Positions 28,101 to 36,729 of a stretch of DNA of 64,000 nt are shown here, in pieces (the stretch's first letter is position 1; each line of letters starts with the position of its first letter). The notes under the pieces were generated by a model. That model was not told the origin of the DNA, did not search any database, and was given only the letters and a program-made list of their open reading frames with translations. The position numbers were made by a program, and so were the translations under genes. Source of the stretch: Haloarcula marina (GTDB lineage: Archaea; Halobacteriota; Halobacteria; Halobacteriales; Haloarculaceae); contig NZ_CP100404.1 in NCBI RefSeq assembly GCF_024218775.1, positions 186,001 through 250,000 on the forward strand, given 5' to 3'.

Positions 28101-28401
28101 CGACACCACGCTCACCGAGGACATCGAGAGCGAGGGCTACGCTCGGGAGGTCATCCGCCGGATTCAGGAGATGCGCAAGGACCTCGAACTGGACATCGAG
28201 GCCCGCATCGTCGTGGACCTCGCTATCGCGGACGACCGCGTGGCGTCGCTGGTCCGCGACCACGAGGCCCTCATCGCCGAGGAGGTCCGGGCCGACGAGT
28301 TCGGGGCCGTCGAGGACGGTCACCGCAAGACGTGGGACGTGGAAGGGGTCGAGATGGAGATAGCTATCTCTCCCGTGGCGGCGGCAGAGGCGTCCGACTA
28401 G
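25153..28401 (+). CDS. ileS: Isoleucyl-tRNA synthetase
   Basis: 1082 residues from MERFAAVDDQYDP. Class I signatures are HMGT in SGAAHMGTTWNKTLKD (about residues 56-59) and MSKSKG (about residue 622). The editing domain with SLVIWTTTPWTIPANT and the ARNP anticodon-binding region are archaeal/eukaryote-like. One oddity: just after YWGIPIPIWLP lies a Ser/Ala/Gly/Glu-rich insert of about 15 residues coded by two hairpins (26577-26613). Charges tRNA-Ile in the cytoplasm. Confidence 0.96.
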   Translation: MERFAAVDDQYDPENVEEGVFDYWDDVDAYEQTVEHRADGEDFFFVDGPPYTSGAAHMGTTWNKTLKDLYIRYHRMQGYAVTDRPGYDMHGLPIETKVEERLDFENKKDIERFGEENFIEECKAFAEEQLDGLQTDFQDFGVWMDWDNPYKTVNPEYMEAAWWGFEKAHERGLVEQGQRSINQCPRCETAIANNEVEREEVGKPSIYVKFPLADREGSLVIWTTTPWTIPANTFVAVDGDVTYQGVRAEKDGEEEVLYVAEPRVEDVLSKGRYDDYDVVEEVTGEEMVGWEYDHPLAEEVPDHAQADGSGQVYTADYVDAEDQTGLVHSAPGHGEEDFERGRELGLEIFCPVGGDGVYTEQGGKYAGTFVRDANDEVIADLDSKGYLLASESGYTVNEGHCWRCDTGIVRIVTDQWFITVTDIKDELLANIEDSEWHPQWARDNRFRDFVEDAPDWNVSRQRYWGIPIPIWLPDSEATASNGSGEAAEGWSGDMDDAIVVGDRAELAERVDQDIDPETVDLHKGTVDDLTITEDGTTYTRVGDVFDVWLDSSVATWGTLDYPEQTEDFERLWPADLIMEAHDQTRGWFWSQLGMSTAATGKSPYEEVLMHGYANMPDGRGMSKSKGILVDPHEVIEKHGRDPMRLFLLSVTAQGEDMNFSWEETQEMQRRLNILWNVARFPLPYMRADDFDPEETTVEDVRDDLELADEWVLSRLQSVEAAMTEHMDDFENDKAADELLEFVVEDVSRFYIQVVRERMWEEEDSDSKQAAYATLYRVLEEVAALFAPFTPFVAEEIYGSLTGEAGHPTVHMCDWPEPTADLHDPQLEEEIEVVREVEEAGSNARQQAERKLRWPVTRVVVDTDSAAVADAVRSQSAIIDDRLNARAVDVVGPDETWGELNYSAEADMSELGPAFGDDAGRVMNAFNEARITDPSLDALEGEVEESLGESVDLTEAMVTFRRETPDGVTGTEFSALDGGGVVYVDTTLTEDIESEGYAREVIRRIQEMRKDLELDIEARIVVDLAIADDRVASLVRDHEALIAEEVRADEFGAVEDGHRKTWDVEGVEMEIAISPVAAAEASD
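26577..26613. repeat. Two adjacent hairpins inside the ileS coding sequence
   Basis: CGAGGC-GACA-GCCTCG at 26577-26592 and AGCGGC-GAA-GCCGCT at 26599-26613. Together they encode most of a low-complexity insert (SEATASNGSGEAAEG) in a position where I expect none. The design matches hairpins seen in intergenic spacers of this window. Confidence 0.7.
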
Positions 28402-28460
28402 GACCGCACGCGACCGGTGGGGGCCTACCACGTTTCTCGCCACCGTCAATGCAAGCGCTG

Positions 28461-28493
28461 ACGCGTCTCGTTTCGCTCCGCGAACAGACGCGT
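28461..28493. repeat. Nested hairpin downstream of ileS
   Basis: Outer arms ACGCGTCT (28461-28468) and AGACGCGT (28486-28493) are perfect; an inner TTCGC-TCC-GCGAA hairpin (28472-28484) stacks on it. It lies 60 bases after the ileS stop and before the SnoaL gene. It may end ileS transcription or be a mobile-like palindrome; no T-run follows it. Confidence 0.7.
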
Positions 28494-28632
28494 TCGTCGT
28501 GCGTGGTGGCCGTGACGTGACTATTCGGTAACAATTGATACGTCTCAGCAAGGCGTAGATACCTGTAGCGCTCGCGTGCCAGCACGCGCCGCCACGGGGA
28601 GACACGTCGCACAGAGCGCATGGAGAACGAAA

Positions 28633-29067
28633 ATGGCAGCAACAGCACCCATAGAGGAGGAGAAGCGACTCGCCCGGGCGTTCCCGGAGGAAGTCGCGAC
28701 GAACGGGGACATCGACCGCATCGACGACATCTGCACCGAGGACGTCGTCGACCGCAGTCCGCTGGGAACGGTGCGAGGTCGCGAAGACCTGAAAGCACAG
28801 ATGCGCGGCGTCCGCGAGGCGTTCGAGGGTTTCACCGCGACGGTCGAGGACATCGTCGCCGAAGGTGACACCGTCGCCATGCGGCTGACGCTCACCGGGA
28901 AACACGTCGGCGAGTTCATGGGCGTCCCGGGGACCGACCGCGAGGTCGAAATCGAGAACATGGTGTTCACCCGCTTCGAGGACGGGAAAATCGCCGAGCG
29001 GTGGGTCCAACCGGACATGCTCGGCGTGATGCAACAGGTCGGCGCGGTGGACATCCCGCCGAAGTGA
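28633..29067 (+). CDS. SnoaL-like / ester-cyclase family protein
   Basis: 144 residues from MAATAPIEEEKRLARAF. Single cone-shaped alpha+beta domain of the SnoaL/NTF2-like class: NGDIDRIDDICTEDVVDRSPLG, a helix REAFEGFTATVEDIVAEGDTVAMRLTL, HVGEFMGVPGTDREV and a final W-containing strand (ERWVQPDMLG). Such proteins are hydrolases, isomerases or binding proteins; substrate unknown. Stand-alone gene. Confidence 0.82.
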   Translation: MAATAPIEEEKRLARAFPEEVATNGDIDRIDDICTEDVVDRSPLGTVRGREDLKAQMRGVREAFEGFTATVEDIVAEGDTVAMRLTLTGKHVGEFMGVPGTDREVEIENMVFTRFEDGKIAERWVQPDMLGVMQQVGAVDIPPK

Positions 29068-29163
29068 GTCCTCGGGGGACCGGTCCGCTTTCTTTCAGCG
29101 TTTCGTCGGCGCAATCCCCCGAGACCGAAAGCGGTTAGGTAGGGAACAGACTGCTACCGGACA

Positions 29164-30417
29164 GTGACAGAGCGACGGCAACTACAGGCGCTGTTTTTCA
29201 CCCGCTTCGCAAACGCCTTCGGCATCGTGACGCTGTTGACGCTCCTGCCGACGTACATCGACCTGCTGGACCCGCAGGGATTCGTGCTCGGGATGTTCGC
29301 CACTGGGCTGACGCTGGCGCAGGCGGGGACCGTCATCCCCGTCTCGTATCTGGGCGACCGCTTCGACAAGCGGACGATTCTCCTGGCGGGCCTCGGCCTC
29401 GCGACGGTGGTGTACGGCCTCTTCCCGCTGGTCGATTCGAGTTGGGGATTCGTCTTCGTCCGGGGGTTGCAGGGCGTCGCGGCTACCGTCGCGGGACTCC
29501 TCGGACTCGCGCTCGTGGGCCAACTCGCCCGCGAGAGCGAACGGGGCAACACCATCGGGATGTCGAACTCGTGGCGGTTCGCCGCGGCCATCGGGGGGTC
29601 GCTGTCCGCGGGGATTCTGTACGACGCGTTCGGCTTCGGCGCGGTGTTCGGCCTGCTGATGGCCGTCACTCTGGTCGCCTTCCTCGGAGTGTGGCTGTGG
29701 GTCGACGCCGACGAGACGACCACGGATGGGTTCGCGTTCGCGGACCTCGCGCTGAACCGCCGTATCCTCACCATCACGAGTTTCCGCGCCCAGTACGCCG
29801 TCGCCGTGACGCTCGTCCGGACGTGGGTCCCCATCTTCGCGGGCGTGGCGGCCGCTCGCGGTGGGTTGGGCTACAACGCGGCGATACACGGCGCGACGGC
29901 CGTCGCCGTCGTCCTCGCCGCCGAGAAGTTCACCAACATGCTCGTCCAGCCCTACACGGGGTCCCTCTCGGACCGTTTCGGCCGCGCCCGGTTCGTCTTC
30001 GTGGGCGGCCTCTGTTACGGCGTGGTCGCGCTCGTCGTCCCCTTCACGCCCGCCATCGGGACGGCGCTGGGCCTCCCGTCGACGTTCCCCTACTTCGGCA
30101 ACCTCTCGGCGGCGTTCCTCCCGCTCGTGGTCCTGAACGGCCTGCTCGGCATCGCGGACTCCATCCGAGAGCCCGCGAGCATGGCGCTGTTCGCCGACGA
30201 AGGCTCGGGCAGCGGCGTCGCCTCCAGTTTCGGCGTCCGGGACTTGGTGTGGCGTCCGGGGTCGGTGCTCGCGCCGCTGGCGGGCGGGTGGCTGACGACG
30301 AACGTCGGGATGGAGTGGGTGTTCTATCTGGGCGCGGCGTCGGCCTTCACCGGCGTCGCCGCCTTTTTGGGCCTGCTCACGTATCAGCACGGCCGGGCGG
30401 GACTCGCCGAGTGGTAG
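29164..30417 (+). CDS. Major facilitator superfamily transporter
   Basis: 417 residues from GTG 29164, about twelve transmembrane segments. The loop 2-3 motif VSYLGDRFDKRTILLAG (about residues 61-77) and the repeat in the second half PYTGSLSDRFGRARFVFVGG (about 264-283) are MFS signatures (G-x3-D-R-x-G/K-R-R). Drug or metabolite efflux is the usual role of this subgroup, but substrate cannot be inferred. Convergent with prs, with a gap of six bases. Confidence 0.88.
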   Translation: MTERRQLQALFFTRFANAFGIVTLLTLLPTYIDLLDPQGFVLGMFATGLTLAQAGTVIPVSYLGDRFDKRTILLAGLGLATVVYGLFPLVDSSWGFVFVRGLQGVAATVAGLLGLALVGQLARESERGNTIGMSNSWRFAAAIGGSLSAGILYDAFGFGAVFGLLMAVTLVAFLGVWLWVDADETTTDGFAFADLALNRRILTITSFRAQYAVAVTLVRTWVPIFAGVAAARGGLGYNAAIHGATAVAVVLAAEKFTNMLVQPYTGSLSDRFGRARFVFVGGLCYGVVALVVPFTPAIGTALGLPSTFPYFGNLSAAFLPLVVLNGLLGIADSIREPASMALFADEGSGSGVASSFGVRDLVWRPGSVLAPLAGGWLTTNVGMEWVFYLGAASAFTGVAAFLGLLTYQHGRAGLAEW

Positions 30418-30423
30418 GCAGAA

Positions 30424-31278
30424 TCAGAGTTCGGCGGCGACGGCGGGCGCGGCGCTGACCTCGCTGACCGCGCGTTCGAGCGTGTCGGTGCCGTAGACGG
30501 CGTCGACGCCCGCGGCCGACAGTTTCGTGAGGGCGTTGCTCGCCAGCATCGGGTGGACGCAGGTGACGAAGATACGCCGAGCGTCCCGTTCGGCCAGCAC
30601 GGCCACGGACTCGCTCATCGTCGACCCCGTGGCGATGATGTCGTCGACCAAGACCACGTCCCGACCCGCCACGTCGGCGTCGCTCGGCGTAATCTCGATG
30701 TCGCCGCTGTCGTAGTCCCGCTCTTTCTCGAAGAAGTCCGTCTCGCCCTCGCCGTAGGCGTCGCGGGCCGTAATCGGGAGGTCGATAGCGCCCTCGTCGG
30801 GCGAGAGGAACAAGGGGTCTTCGAGGTCCTCGGGCAGGGGGTCGGCGAGGAGGCCCGCGGCGTCGACGTGGGTCGTCGGCACGTCGAAGAAGTCACACAC
30901 CGACGGCTCGTGGGGGTTGACCGTGATGACGCGGTCGGTTCCGGTCGAGATGGCCCGCGCCATCGCCCGCGAGGAGACGGGTTCGCCGGGCTGGAACGCC
31001 TCGTCCTGTCGGGCGTAGCCCATGTACGGGAGGACGGTGACGACGTCGCTGGCACCGGTCTCTCGGACGGCGTCCTGCAACTGGAGGAGTTGAACGTGGG
31101 CGTCGCTGTCGACGGTGGAGGCGACGACGACCGCTCGCTCGCCCTCGACCGCTTCCGGCACGCGCACCACGTGCTCGCCGTCGGCGAACCGTTCGTACTC
31201 GACGCGCCCCAGTCGCTCGCCCGTCTCCTCGGCCAGCGCCGCCGCGAACGCCTGTGTGTCGGCCCCGGGGATAATCAT
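30424..31278 (-). CDS. prs: Ribose-phosphate pyrophosphokinase
   Basis: 284 residues, the short archaeal form. It makes PRPP from ribose 5-phosphate and ATP for nucleotide, His and Trp synthesis. Evidence: ERFADGEHVVRVPEAV, ATP-loop YMGYARQDEAFQPGEPVSS (about residues 87-105), NPHEPSVCDFF and the PRPP loop DVVLVDDIIATGSTMSES (about 205-222). Complete and of normal length. Confidence 0.94.
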   Translation of the reverse strand: MIIPGADTQAFAAALAEETGERLGRVEYERFADGEHVVRVPEAVEGERAVVVASTVDSDAHVQLLQLQDAVRETGASDVVTVLPYMGYARQDEAFQPGEPVSSRAMARAISTGTDRVITVNPHEPSVCDFFDVPTTHVDAAGLLADPLPEDLEDPLFLSPDEGAIDLPITARDAYGEGETDFFEKERDYDSGDIEITPSDADVAGRDVVLVDDIIATGSTMSESVAVLAERDARRIFVTCVHPMLASNALTKLSAAGVDAVYGTDTLERAVSEVSAAPAVAAEL

Positions 31279-31550
31279 GTGCGAGGGGTGGCTGGCCGGG
31301 CTAAACCACTTTTCGATTCTAGCATCTGTTGGCGGTGGCTCTGGACGTATCAGCGGGATAGCGAACCGCCAGAAAGCCCCGCCGCGCTCGACTCGCGCGA
31401 CTCACGGTACGCGCTCGCTTCGCTCGCGTGCTTGCGTCGTCGGGCGTCGCCGACCGCGTCGCCCCTTTCAGCCCACCCGCCTCACTCGTCTCATCGGCAG
31501 AACCCCGGCGGCCGTGTCATCGGCCGGAATCCGGGGGGTGACCACCCGAC
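31279..31550. other. 272-base spacer with low-complexity haloarchaeal motif, no gene seen
   Basis: Between prs and the beta-propeller gene. It includes simple GCTCGCTTCGCTCGC-type sequence around 31410-31430, a motif repeated in several spacers here. Open frames are short and read through it. No RNA gene was recognised. Confidence 0.5.
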
Positions 31551-32360
31551 TCAGGCCACCGCGATACCGGTCACGTCCGGGACGCCAAGCGAGCGCTGTC
31601 GCCACCCGCCGCGGCCGTCGGCCGTGGCTTCGTCGGTGGTCTCGACGAGAACGGTCCCGTTCTCGGTGACGGCGTAGGCGTCGTCCGCGCGGCCGTAGGT
31701 CACGTCGACGACGCGCTCTCGGACCGGCAGGTCGCACTCGCGCCACTCGCCGTCGACCAGTTCGTACAGCGCGTCTTCGTCGTCGGCCGCGTGGGTTCGC
31801 TGGCCATCGCTCGCCACCGCGCCGTGCGCGCCCGAGCGGACTTCGGCCCAGTCGTCGCCGTCCCGGCGGTAGAGGCCGTCGGCCGTCGCGGCGTAGCCCG
31901 GCGCAACGTCACGTACGTCGGCCAGTCCGAGTCGCTCGCAGTCTGGCAGGCGGTACACGCCGTCGGCGGCCCCCAACAGGTCGCCGTCGATGGCGCGTAC
32001 GCCCTCGATACTGCCGAGGTCGGCCCACTCGCCGTCGGCGTACCGGGCGACCCGGCCCGAACCGGCCGCGAGCAGGCCGTTGTCGTCGTAGCCGACGGCC
32101 GTCGCTGACCCGAATCCGGCAGGCGCGAACCCGTCGTCCGTCGAGACGAGCACCGATTCGTCGGTGGCGACGGCTATCTCGCCGCTCGACCCGGCGATGT
32201 CGCGGGCCGAACACCGCTCGGCGAGGCTGAATCGCCCTATCTGCCCGCCCGCCGTCTCGACGCGGGTGACACCGAGCCCCGACGACACGTAGGCGTGGGT
32301 CTCCGGGCGCGTCTCGCCGTACATCCGCTTCTCCGACAGGGAGATGTCGTCGTCGCTCAC
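31551..32360 (-). CDS. HVO_0234-type beta-propeller protein
   Basis: 269 residues, starting MSDDDISLSEKRMYGE. A series of short repeats of the type GEIAVATDESVLVSTDDGF, NGLLAAGSGRVARYADGEW and YAATADGLYRRDGDDWAEV shows beta-propeller blades (about six). It starts two bases downstream of the hemL stop, so it is probably co-transcribed with hemL; this gene pair is common in haloarchaea as I remember it. Function unknown. Confidence 0.78.
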   Translation of the reverse strand: MSDDDISLSEKRMYGETRPETHAYVSSGLGVTRVETAGGQIGRFSLAERCSARDIAGSSGEIAVATDESVLVSTDDGFAPAGFGSATAVGYDDNGLLAAGSGRVARYADGEWADLGSIEGVRAIDGDLLGAADGVYRLPDCERLGLADVRDVAPGYAATADGLYRRDGDDWAEVRSGAHGAVASDGQRTHAADDEDALYELVDGEWRECDLPVRERVVDVTYGRADDAYAVTENGTVLVETTDEATADGRGGWRQRSLGVPDVTGIAVA

Positions 32361-32361
32361 C

Positions 32362-33699
32362 CTATATCGCCTCTTTGTACGCCTCCAGCGCCTCGTCGAT
32401 GTCTTCGGTCGTGTGGGCGTCGCAGACGAACTGCGACTCGAACTGGTTGACCGTGAGGAACACGCCCCGTTCTTTCATCGCGGGCCAGAACAGCCGTTCC
32501 CACCGTTCGGTCTCCGCCCGCTTCACGTCGCCGCCGTCTTTCGGGCAGTGGTCGTAGCGCGGACAGGACTCGCGCTGCCGACAGCCCGCTTCGCAGTGAC
32601 CCTCGAAGGTATCGGGCGCGTTGCGGGTGAAGACGACCTTGAACATCGAATCGGTACCGACGACGGTGTACTCTGGCGCGCGGTCTTCGAGGATGTCCTG
32701 CAGGCCCGACCGGAGGCGGTCAGCGAGGCCGTTCACGTGGTCGTATACGTCGTGTTCGCCTGCATACCGCAACGTTTCGAGTCCGGCGGCCATCGTCACG
32801 GGATGGCCCGAGAACGTCCCGGACTGGAACACGTCACCGGCGGGGGTGAACTGCTCGATTATCTCGCTCTTGCCGCCGATTGCGCCGACGGGGAACCCGC
32901 CGCCGACGATTTTCCCGAACGTGGTGATGTCGGGGTCGATATCGAATTTCCCTTGTGCGCACTGGAGGCCGCCGACGCGGAACCCGGTGATGACCTCGTC
33001 GAAAATCAGGAGGGACCCGTGGTCGTCACACAGTTCTCGCAGGGTCTCGTGGTAGCCCTCGATGGGGTGGACGATGCCGTAGTTCCCGAGGATGGGTTCG
33101 GTGAGGACGGCGGCGATGTCCTCGCCGTGTTCGGCGAACACCTCGCGGGCGGCCTCGGGGTCGTTGAACGGCACGGTCAGCGTGTGCTCGGCGAAACTCT
33201 CGGGGATGCCGGGACTGGAGGGGTGGGTGTGGTCGCCCTCACCCTCGACGAGCGTGGACTCCTGTGCGCCGTGGTAGCCGCTCTGCATCACGACGATTTT
33301 GTCCCGCCCGGTGTAGCCCCGCGCGAGGCGGACGGCGGAGACGGTGGCCTCCGTCCCGGAGTTGACGAACCGGACCATCTCGACGCTGGGGACGTGGCGG
33401 GTGACGAACTCCGCGAGTTCGACTTCGACTTCGGTGGGCGCGCCGTACATCGGTCCCTCGGCGGCCCGTTGCTGGACGGCCGCTTGGACCTGTTCGGGCA
33501 TGTCGTGGCCCAGAAGCAGGGGGCCATAGCCCATCACGAAGTCGATGTAGCGGTTGCCGTCGGCGTCGACGACGTGGCCGCCGTCGCCCTTCTCGACGAA
33601 GAAGGGATACGGGCGGACGGCCCGCACCGAGGAGTTGACGCCGCCGGGCATGACCGACAGCGCGCGGTCGTACAGTGCTCGTGAGCGCTCGTGGTTCAT
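32362..33699 (-). CDS. hemL: Glutamate-1-semialdehyde 2,1-aminomutase
   Basis: 445 residues from [23 protein letters not shown] enzyme that turns glutamate-1-semialdehyde into 5-aminolevulinate in the C5 route. Evidence: [40 protein letters not shown] and the PLP lysine in [18 protein letters not shown] (about residue 268). A Cys/His-rich insert ([22 protein letters not shown], about 365-386) is unusual and may bind metal. Divergent from nasA-1; siroheme for NirA needs this pathway. The long open frame upstream to 35928 is a shadow of nasA-1. Confidence 0.94.
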   Translation of the reverse strand: MNHERSRALYDRALSVMPGGVNSSVRAVRPYPFFVEKGDGGHVVDADGNRYIDFVMGYGPLLLGHDMPEQVQAAVQQRAAEGPMYGAPTEVEVELAEFVTRHVPSVEMVRFVNSGTEATVSAVRLARGYTGRDKIVVMQSGYHGAQESTLVEGEGDHTHPSSPGIPESFAEHTLTVPFNDPEAAREVFAEHGEDIAAVLTEPILGNYGIVHPIEGYHETLRELCDDHGSLLIFDEVITGFRVGGLQCAQGKFDIDPDITTFGKIVGGGFPVGAIGGKSEIIEQFTPAGDVFQSGTFSGHPVTMAAGLETLRYAGEHDVYDHVNGLADRLRSGLQDILEDRAPEYTVVGTDSMFKVVFTRNAPDTFEGHCEAGCRQRESCPRYDHCPKDGGDVKRAETERWERLFWPAMKERGVFLTVNQFESQFVCDAHTTEDIDEALEAYKEAI

Positions 33700-33763
33700 G
33701 ACGCGGCGTTCGGCCGCTGTCTGAAAGAACCTGACGGGTCGGCGCTCGCGCCGTTCGGTCCGA

Positions 33764-33779
33764 TTGGACGAACGATTCC
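33764..33779 (+). promoter_or_regulatory. Candidate nitrogen-regulon palindrome, hemL/nasA-1 spacer
   Basis: TTGGACGAACGATTCC matches the left half and centre of the proposed site TTGGACG-WW-CGTCCAA (11 of 16). It sits in the divergent spacer, 65 bases before hemL and about 145 before nasA-1. Inferred. Confidence 0.4.
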
Positions 33780-33924
33780 AGATATTCGTGAAAGATACAC
33801 TTTCGTCAAGAGATAGGGTTTTGTATTGGCTATCCATTCGATAAAGTAGAGATATGGTAGCCGAACGTACTTGTTTGACCCCATTCACTCCGCGGACGTG
33901 CGCCACGCGGGCGCGTGGTTCGGC

Positions 33925-35994
33925 GTGAGCGACTGGGTCCCGACGACGTGCATGCGGTGTGCCGTCGGGTGCGGACACATGCATCGGGCCGCGGACATCG
34001 GATACGGCATCGACACGGTACGCGGCGACGCTGCCCATCCCGTCAATCAGGGCCTCGCCTGCGCTCGCGGTATCGGAGAGAGCCGCGACCCCGACGGCCA
34101 GTGGCTCACCCGGCCGATGGTCCGGGACGAGGGCGAGTTGCGACAGACCACGTGGGACGTGGCGCTCGCCCGCGCCGTGGAGGGCCTGCGGGAGGCCCAC
34201 GACAGGGACCCGGATTCGGTCGCAATCCTCGGGAGCGGCCAGCAGACGAACGAGGCGGCCTACGCCCTCGGCAAGGTCGCCCGCGGCGGGTTCGGGACGC
34301 GACTGTACGACGCCAACACCACGCTGTGCATGGCCTCGGCCGTCACCGCGTACTATCAGGCCTTCGGGAGCGACGCGCCGCCCTGTACGTACGCCGACAT
34401 CGACGACGCCGAGCGACACGTCGTCTGGGGGGCCAACCCCGCCGTGGCCCACCCGGTCATGTTCCGCTGGATTCGACAGGGCGCCGACGAAGACGGCGTC
34501 GAACTGCTGACGGTCGACCCCATCCGCTCGGAGACGGCCGAGAACAGCGACCACCACGTCGCGCCCGACCCGGGCAAAGACCTCGCGTTGGCGCGGGCTA
34601 TCCTCGCCCGACTGGTCGAGACGGACCGCGTCGACGACGAGTTCGTCGAGGAGTACACCGACGGCTTCGACGAGTTGCTGACGACCCTCCCCAGCGCCGC
34701 GGCGGCGGCCGCCGACGCGGGCGTCGAGATGGCCGACGTGGACCTGCTGGCCGACGCGATGGACCGCCACGCCCTGCTGTACTGGGGCATGGGCATCAAC
34801 CAACACGTGCAGGGGACCGAGACGGCCCGCGCGCTGGTCGACCTGACGCTCGCCTCGGGGAACCTCCGGCCCGGCGGCGGTCCGTTCTCGCTGACCGGGC
34901 AGGCCAACTCGATGGGCACTCGCATCTGCTCCTCGAAGGGGTCGTGGCCCGGTCAGCGGGCCTTCGAGGACCCGAACCACCGCCGGACCGTCGCCAACGC
35001 GTGGGACGTGCCGGTCGACCGCCTCCCAAACGACCCCGGTCCCGGCCCCGTCGGGATGCTCGAAGCGGCACCCGACGCCGTCTGGACCGTCGCCACCAAC
35101 CCCGTCGCGGGGATGCCCGACGCCGACAGCGCCCGCGAGTCGCTGGAGGACGCCTTCCTCGTCGCCCAGGACGCCTTCCACACCGAGACGACGGCACTGG
35201 CCGACGTGGTCCTGCCCGCGGCGACGTGGGGGGAGTCTTCGGGCACGACGACGAACATGGAGCGGACCATCTCGCGGGTCCGGGCCGCAACCGACGTTCC
35301 CAGCGGCGTCCGACCGGACATCGACATCATCGCCACCGTCGGGTCGCGCCTGTTCCCGGGCCTCTTCGAGAGCACGTCGCCGGACCCCGAGACGGTGTTC
35401 GAGGAGTTCGCGGCGCTCACCGAGGGAACGGTGGCCGACTGCTCGGGCATCACCTACGACCGACTGGAGGACGCCCACGCGGTCCGGTGGCCCGCGCCCG
35501 ACGAGGAGAGCGCTGGCGGCTATCGGTACTACGACGGAGGCGAGGAGGAGTCGTGGTCCTTCCCCACTGCCTCCGGAAACGCGCAGTTCTCGACGGGCCA
35601 GCAGGGGTCGCTCCCGGAACCGACCGACGAGGAGTATCCGCTGACCCTCACGACCGCCCGGGAGGCCGACGGCTACAACACCGGCGTCCGCTCCCGGGGC
35701 GGCACGGCGGGTGACCTCGTCGCCCGCATCCACCCCGAGACGGTCGATGCCCACGCCGACCACGTCGCGGAGGACCGCCTCACCGTCACCTCTCGACGCG
35801 GGAGCGCGACGGTCCGTATCGACCGCGACGAGGGCGTCCCCCGCGGGATGGTGTGGCTTCCGATTCACCACCCGGCGACCAACCGCCTCACGCTCTCCGA
35901 GCGTGACCCCCAGTCGAAGGAACCGCACTTCAAGCAGTGTGCGGTGTGTCTCGTCGCACCCGACATCGAAGTGTCACCGGCGGCGGCCGACTGA
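33925..35994 (+). CDS. nasA: Assimilatory nitrate reductase NasA, copy 1
   Basis: 689 residues from GTG 33925 ([17 protein letters not shown]). This start aligns exactly with the ATG of the second copy, so I prefer it to the TTG at 33871. Fe-S cluster cysteines C9, C12, C16 and C46; likely Mo-ligand Cys in NTTLCMAS (C135). Molybdopterin domains: [30 protein letters not shown], and the C-terminal molydop-binding domain ([17 protein letters not shown]). Takes nitrate to nitrite in the cytoplasm, with electrons probably from ferredoxin. It has no transporter neighbour of its own. Confidence 0.9.
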   Translation: MSDWVPTTCMRCAVGCGHMHRAADIGYGIDTVRGDAAHPVNQGLACARGIGESRDPDGQWLTRPMVRDEGELRQTTWDVALARAVEGLREAHDRDPDSVAILGSGQQTNEAAYALGKVARGGFGTRLYDANTTLCMASAVTAYYQAFGSDAPPCTYADIDDAERHVVWGANPAVAHPVMFRWIRQGADEDGVELLTVDPIRSETAENSDHHVAPDPGKDLALARAILARLVETDRVDDEFVEEYTDGFDELLTTLPSAAAAAADAGVEMADVDLLADAMDRHALLYWGMGINQHVQGTETARALVDLTLASGNLRPGGGPFSLTGQANSMGTRICSSKGSWPGQRAFEDPNHRRTVANAWDVPVDRLPNDPGPGPVGMLEAAPDAVWTVATNPVAGMPDADSARESLEDAFLVAQDAFHTETTALADVVLPAATWGESSGTTTNMERTISRVRAATDVPSGVRPDIDIIATVGSRLFPGLFESTSPDPETVFEEFAALTEGTVADCSGITYDRLEDAHAVRWPAPDEESAGGYRYYDGGEEESWSFPTASGNAQFSTGQQGSLPEPTDEEYPLTLTTAREADGYNTGVRSRGGTAGDLVARIHPETVDAHADHVAEDRLTVTSRRGSATVRIDRDEGVPRGMVWLPIHHPATNRLTLSERDPQSKEPHFKQCAVCLVAPDIEVSPAAAD

Positions 35995-36131
35995 GTCGGT
36001 ATCTCGGCGAGCGGTCGTTTTCGGCTAGCGACCACTGCAGTAGCCGAGCGATATGCGTGCGAACTGAGCGCGCGTATCTCACAAACGAGTTCGGATAAAT
36101 CGAAAAAAGACGTGTTTCTCAGCGGTCCGGG

Positions 36132-36380
36132 TTATTCGCCCTGTTCGACTTCGTAGATTTCGTCTGCGGTGAGGCCGTGGGCTTCACGGTGGACTTTCTC
36201 ACCCGCTTCTTTGCTGGGGCCTTCGAATAGGCAGAAGACGGCACCCGCGTCATCGTCGACCCAGTAGTTCAGATACTTTACACCGTGTTTCTCTTGGGCT
36301 TCGAGGTCTTTCTTGTGAGCTTCGACGACTTCCGCTACACTCGCGTCGACGTCTCTGTGAACGTCCATGTACAGTGGCAT
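36132..36380 (-). CDS. DUF4242 (SCO4226-type nickel-binding-like) protein
   Basis: 82 residues from MPLYMDVHRDVDASVAEVVEAHKKD. The pattern MPLYMDVH-x-V, QEKHGVKYLNYWVDDDAGAVFCLFEGPSKEA and VHREAHGLTADEIYEV fits DUF4242, small ferredoxin-like proteins of which one binds nickel; His/Cys residues for a metal site are present. It stands between the two nasA copies and is visibly lower in GC, with more Lys codons, than its neighbours, a possible sign of transfer. TATA-like GTATAATTA at about 36429 fits this start with a short leader. Confidence 0.8.
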   Translation of the reverse strand: MPLYMDVHRDVDASVAEVVEAHKKDLEAQEKHGVKYLNYWVDDDAGAVFCLFEGPSKEAGEKVHREAHGLTADEIYEVEQGE

Positions 36381-36729
36381 TGCTACTGATAGTACGATGT
36401 CATGACTCATTAGGATGTGTTGTTGATAATTATACATTTGGCACCCATGTGTGGGTTATTTACCACCCCTCTTGGTGAATGGCTCCGGCTACCTGGTGTG
36501 AACGAAGCGCCTGCTACACTGTGCCTCTGGGTGAGCAACGCGAACGCGGTTTCTCCGGACTCGCCGATCACGAGTCCGGCGTTTCGTTCACGGTGGGTCG
36601 CGCAAAGCTCTACCGCAGTGTGGAAACTGCCCTGCGAACTCCATGCACATCAGAAATCTGCCACCTCTGACGACGTTTTCCGAGGCCTGATCAGCGAGCG
36701 AAGCGAGCCGACCCGACGAGGGTGGGTGG
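36381..36729. other. 349-base spacer between DUF4242 and nasA-2 genes
   Basis: Contains the DUF4242 promoter (TATA-like about 36425-36433), a perfect 9-bp inverted repeat at 36555-36579 and a GCGAGCGAAGCGAGC motif near 36694-36709. Base composition is less GC-rich than coding neighbours at its left end. No gene or RNA recognised. Confidence 0.55.
36555..36579. repeat. Perfect 9-bp inverted repeat
   Basis: CCGGACTCG - 7-base loop - CGAGTCCGG. Free-standing in the spacer downstream of nasA-2. Confidence 0.8.

Noticed and set aside
31400-31440. GCTCGCTTCGCTCGC-type stretch as a CRISPR or IS end
   Set aside because: No regular repeat-spacer pattern and no transposase nearby; this is a common haloarchaeal low-complexity motif.
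32362-35928. 1188-codon minus-strand frame covering hemL and nasA-1
   Set aside because: Only the hemL part has homology-like motifs; the rest is the antisense shadow of nasA-1, typical for GC-rich DNA.
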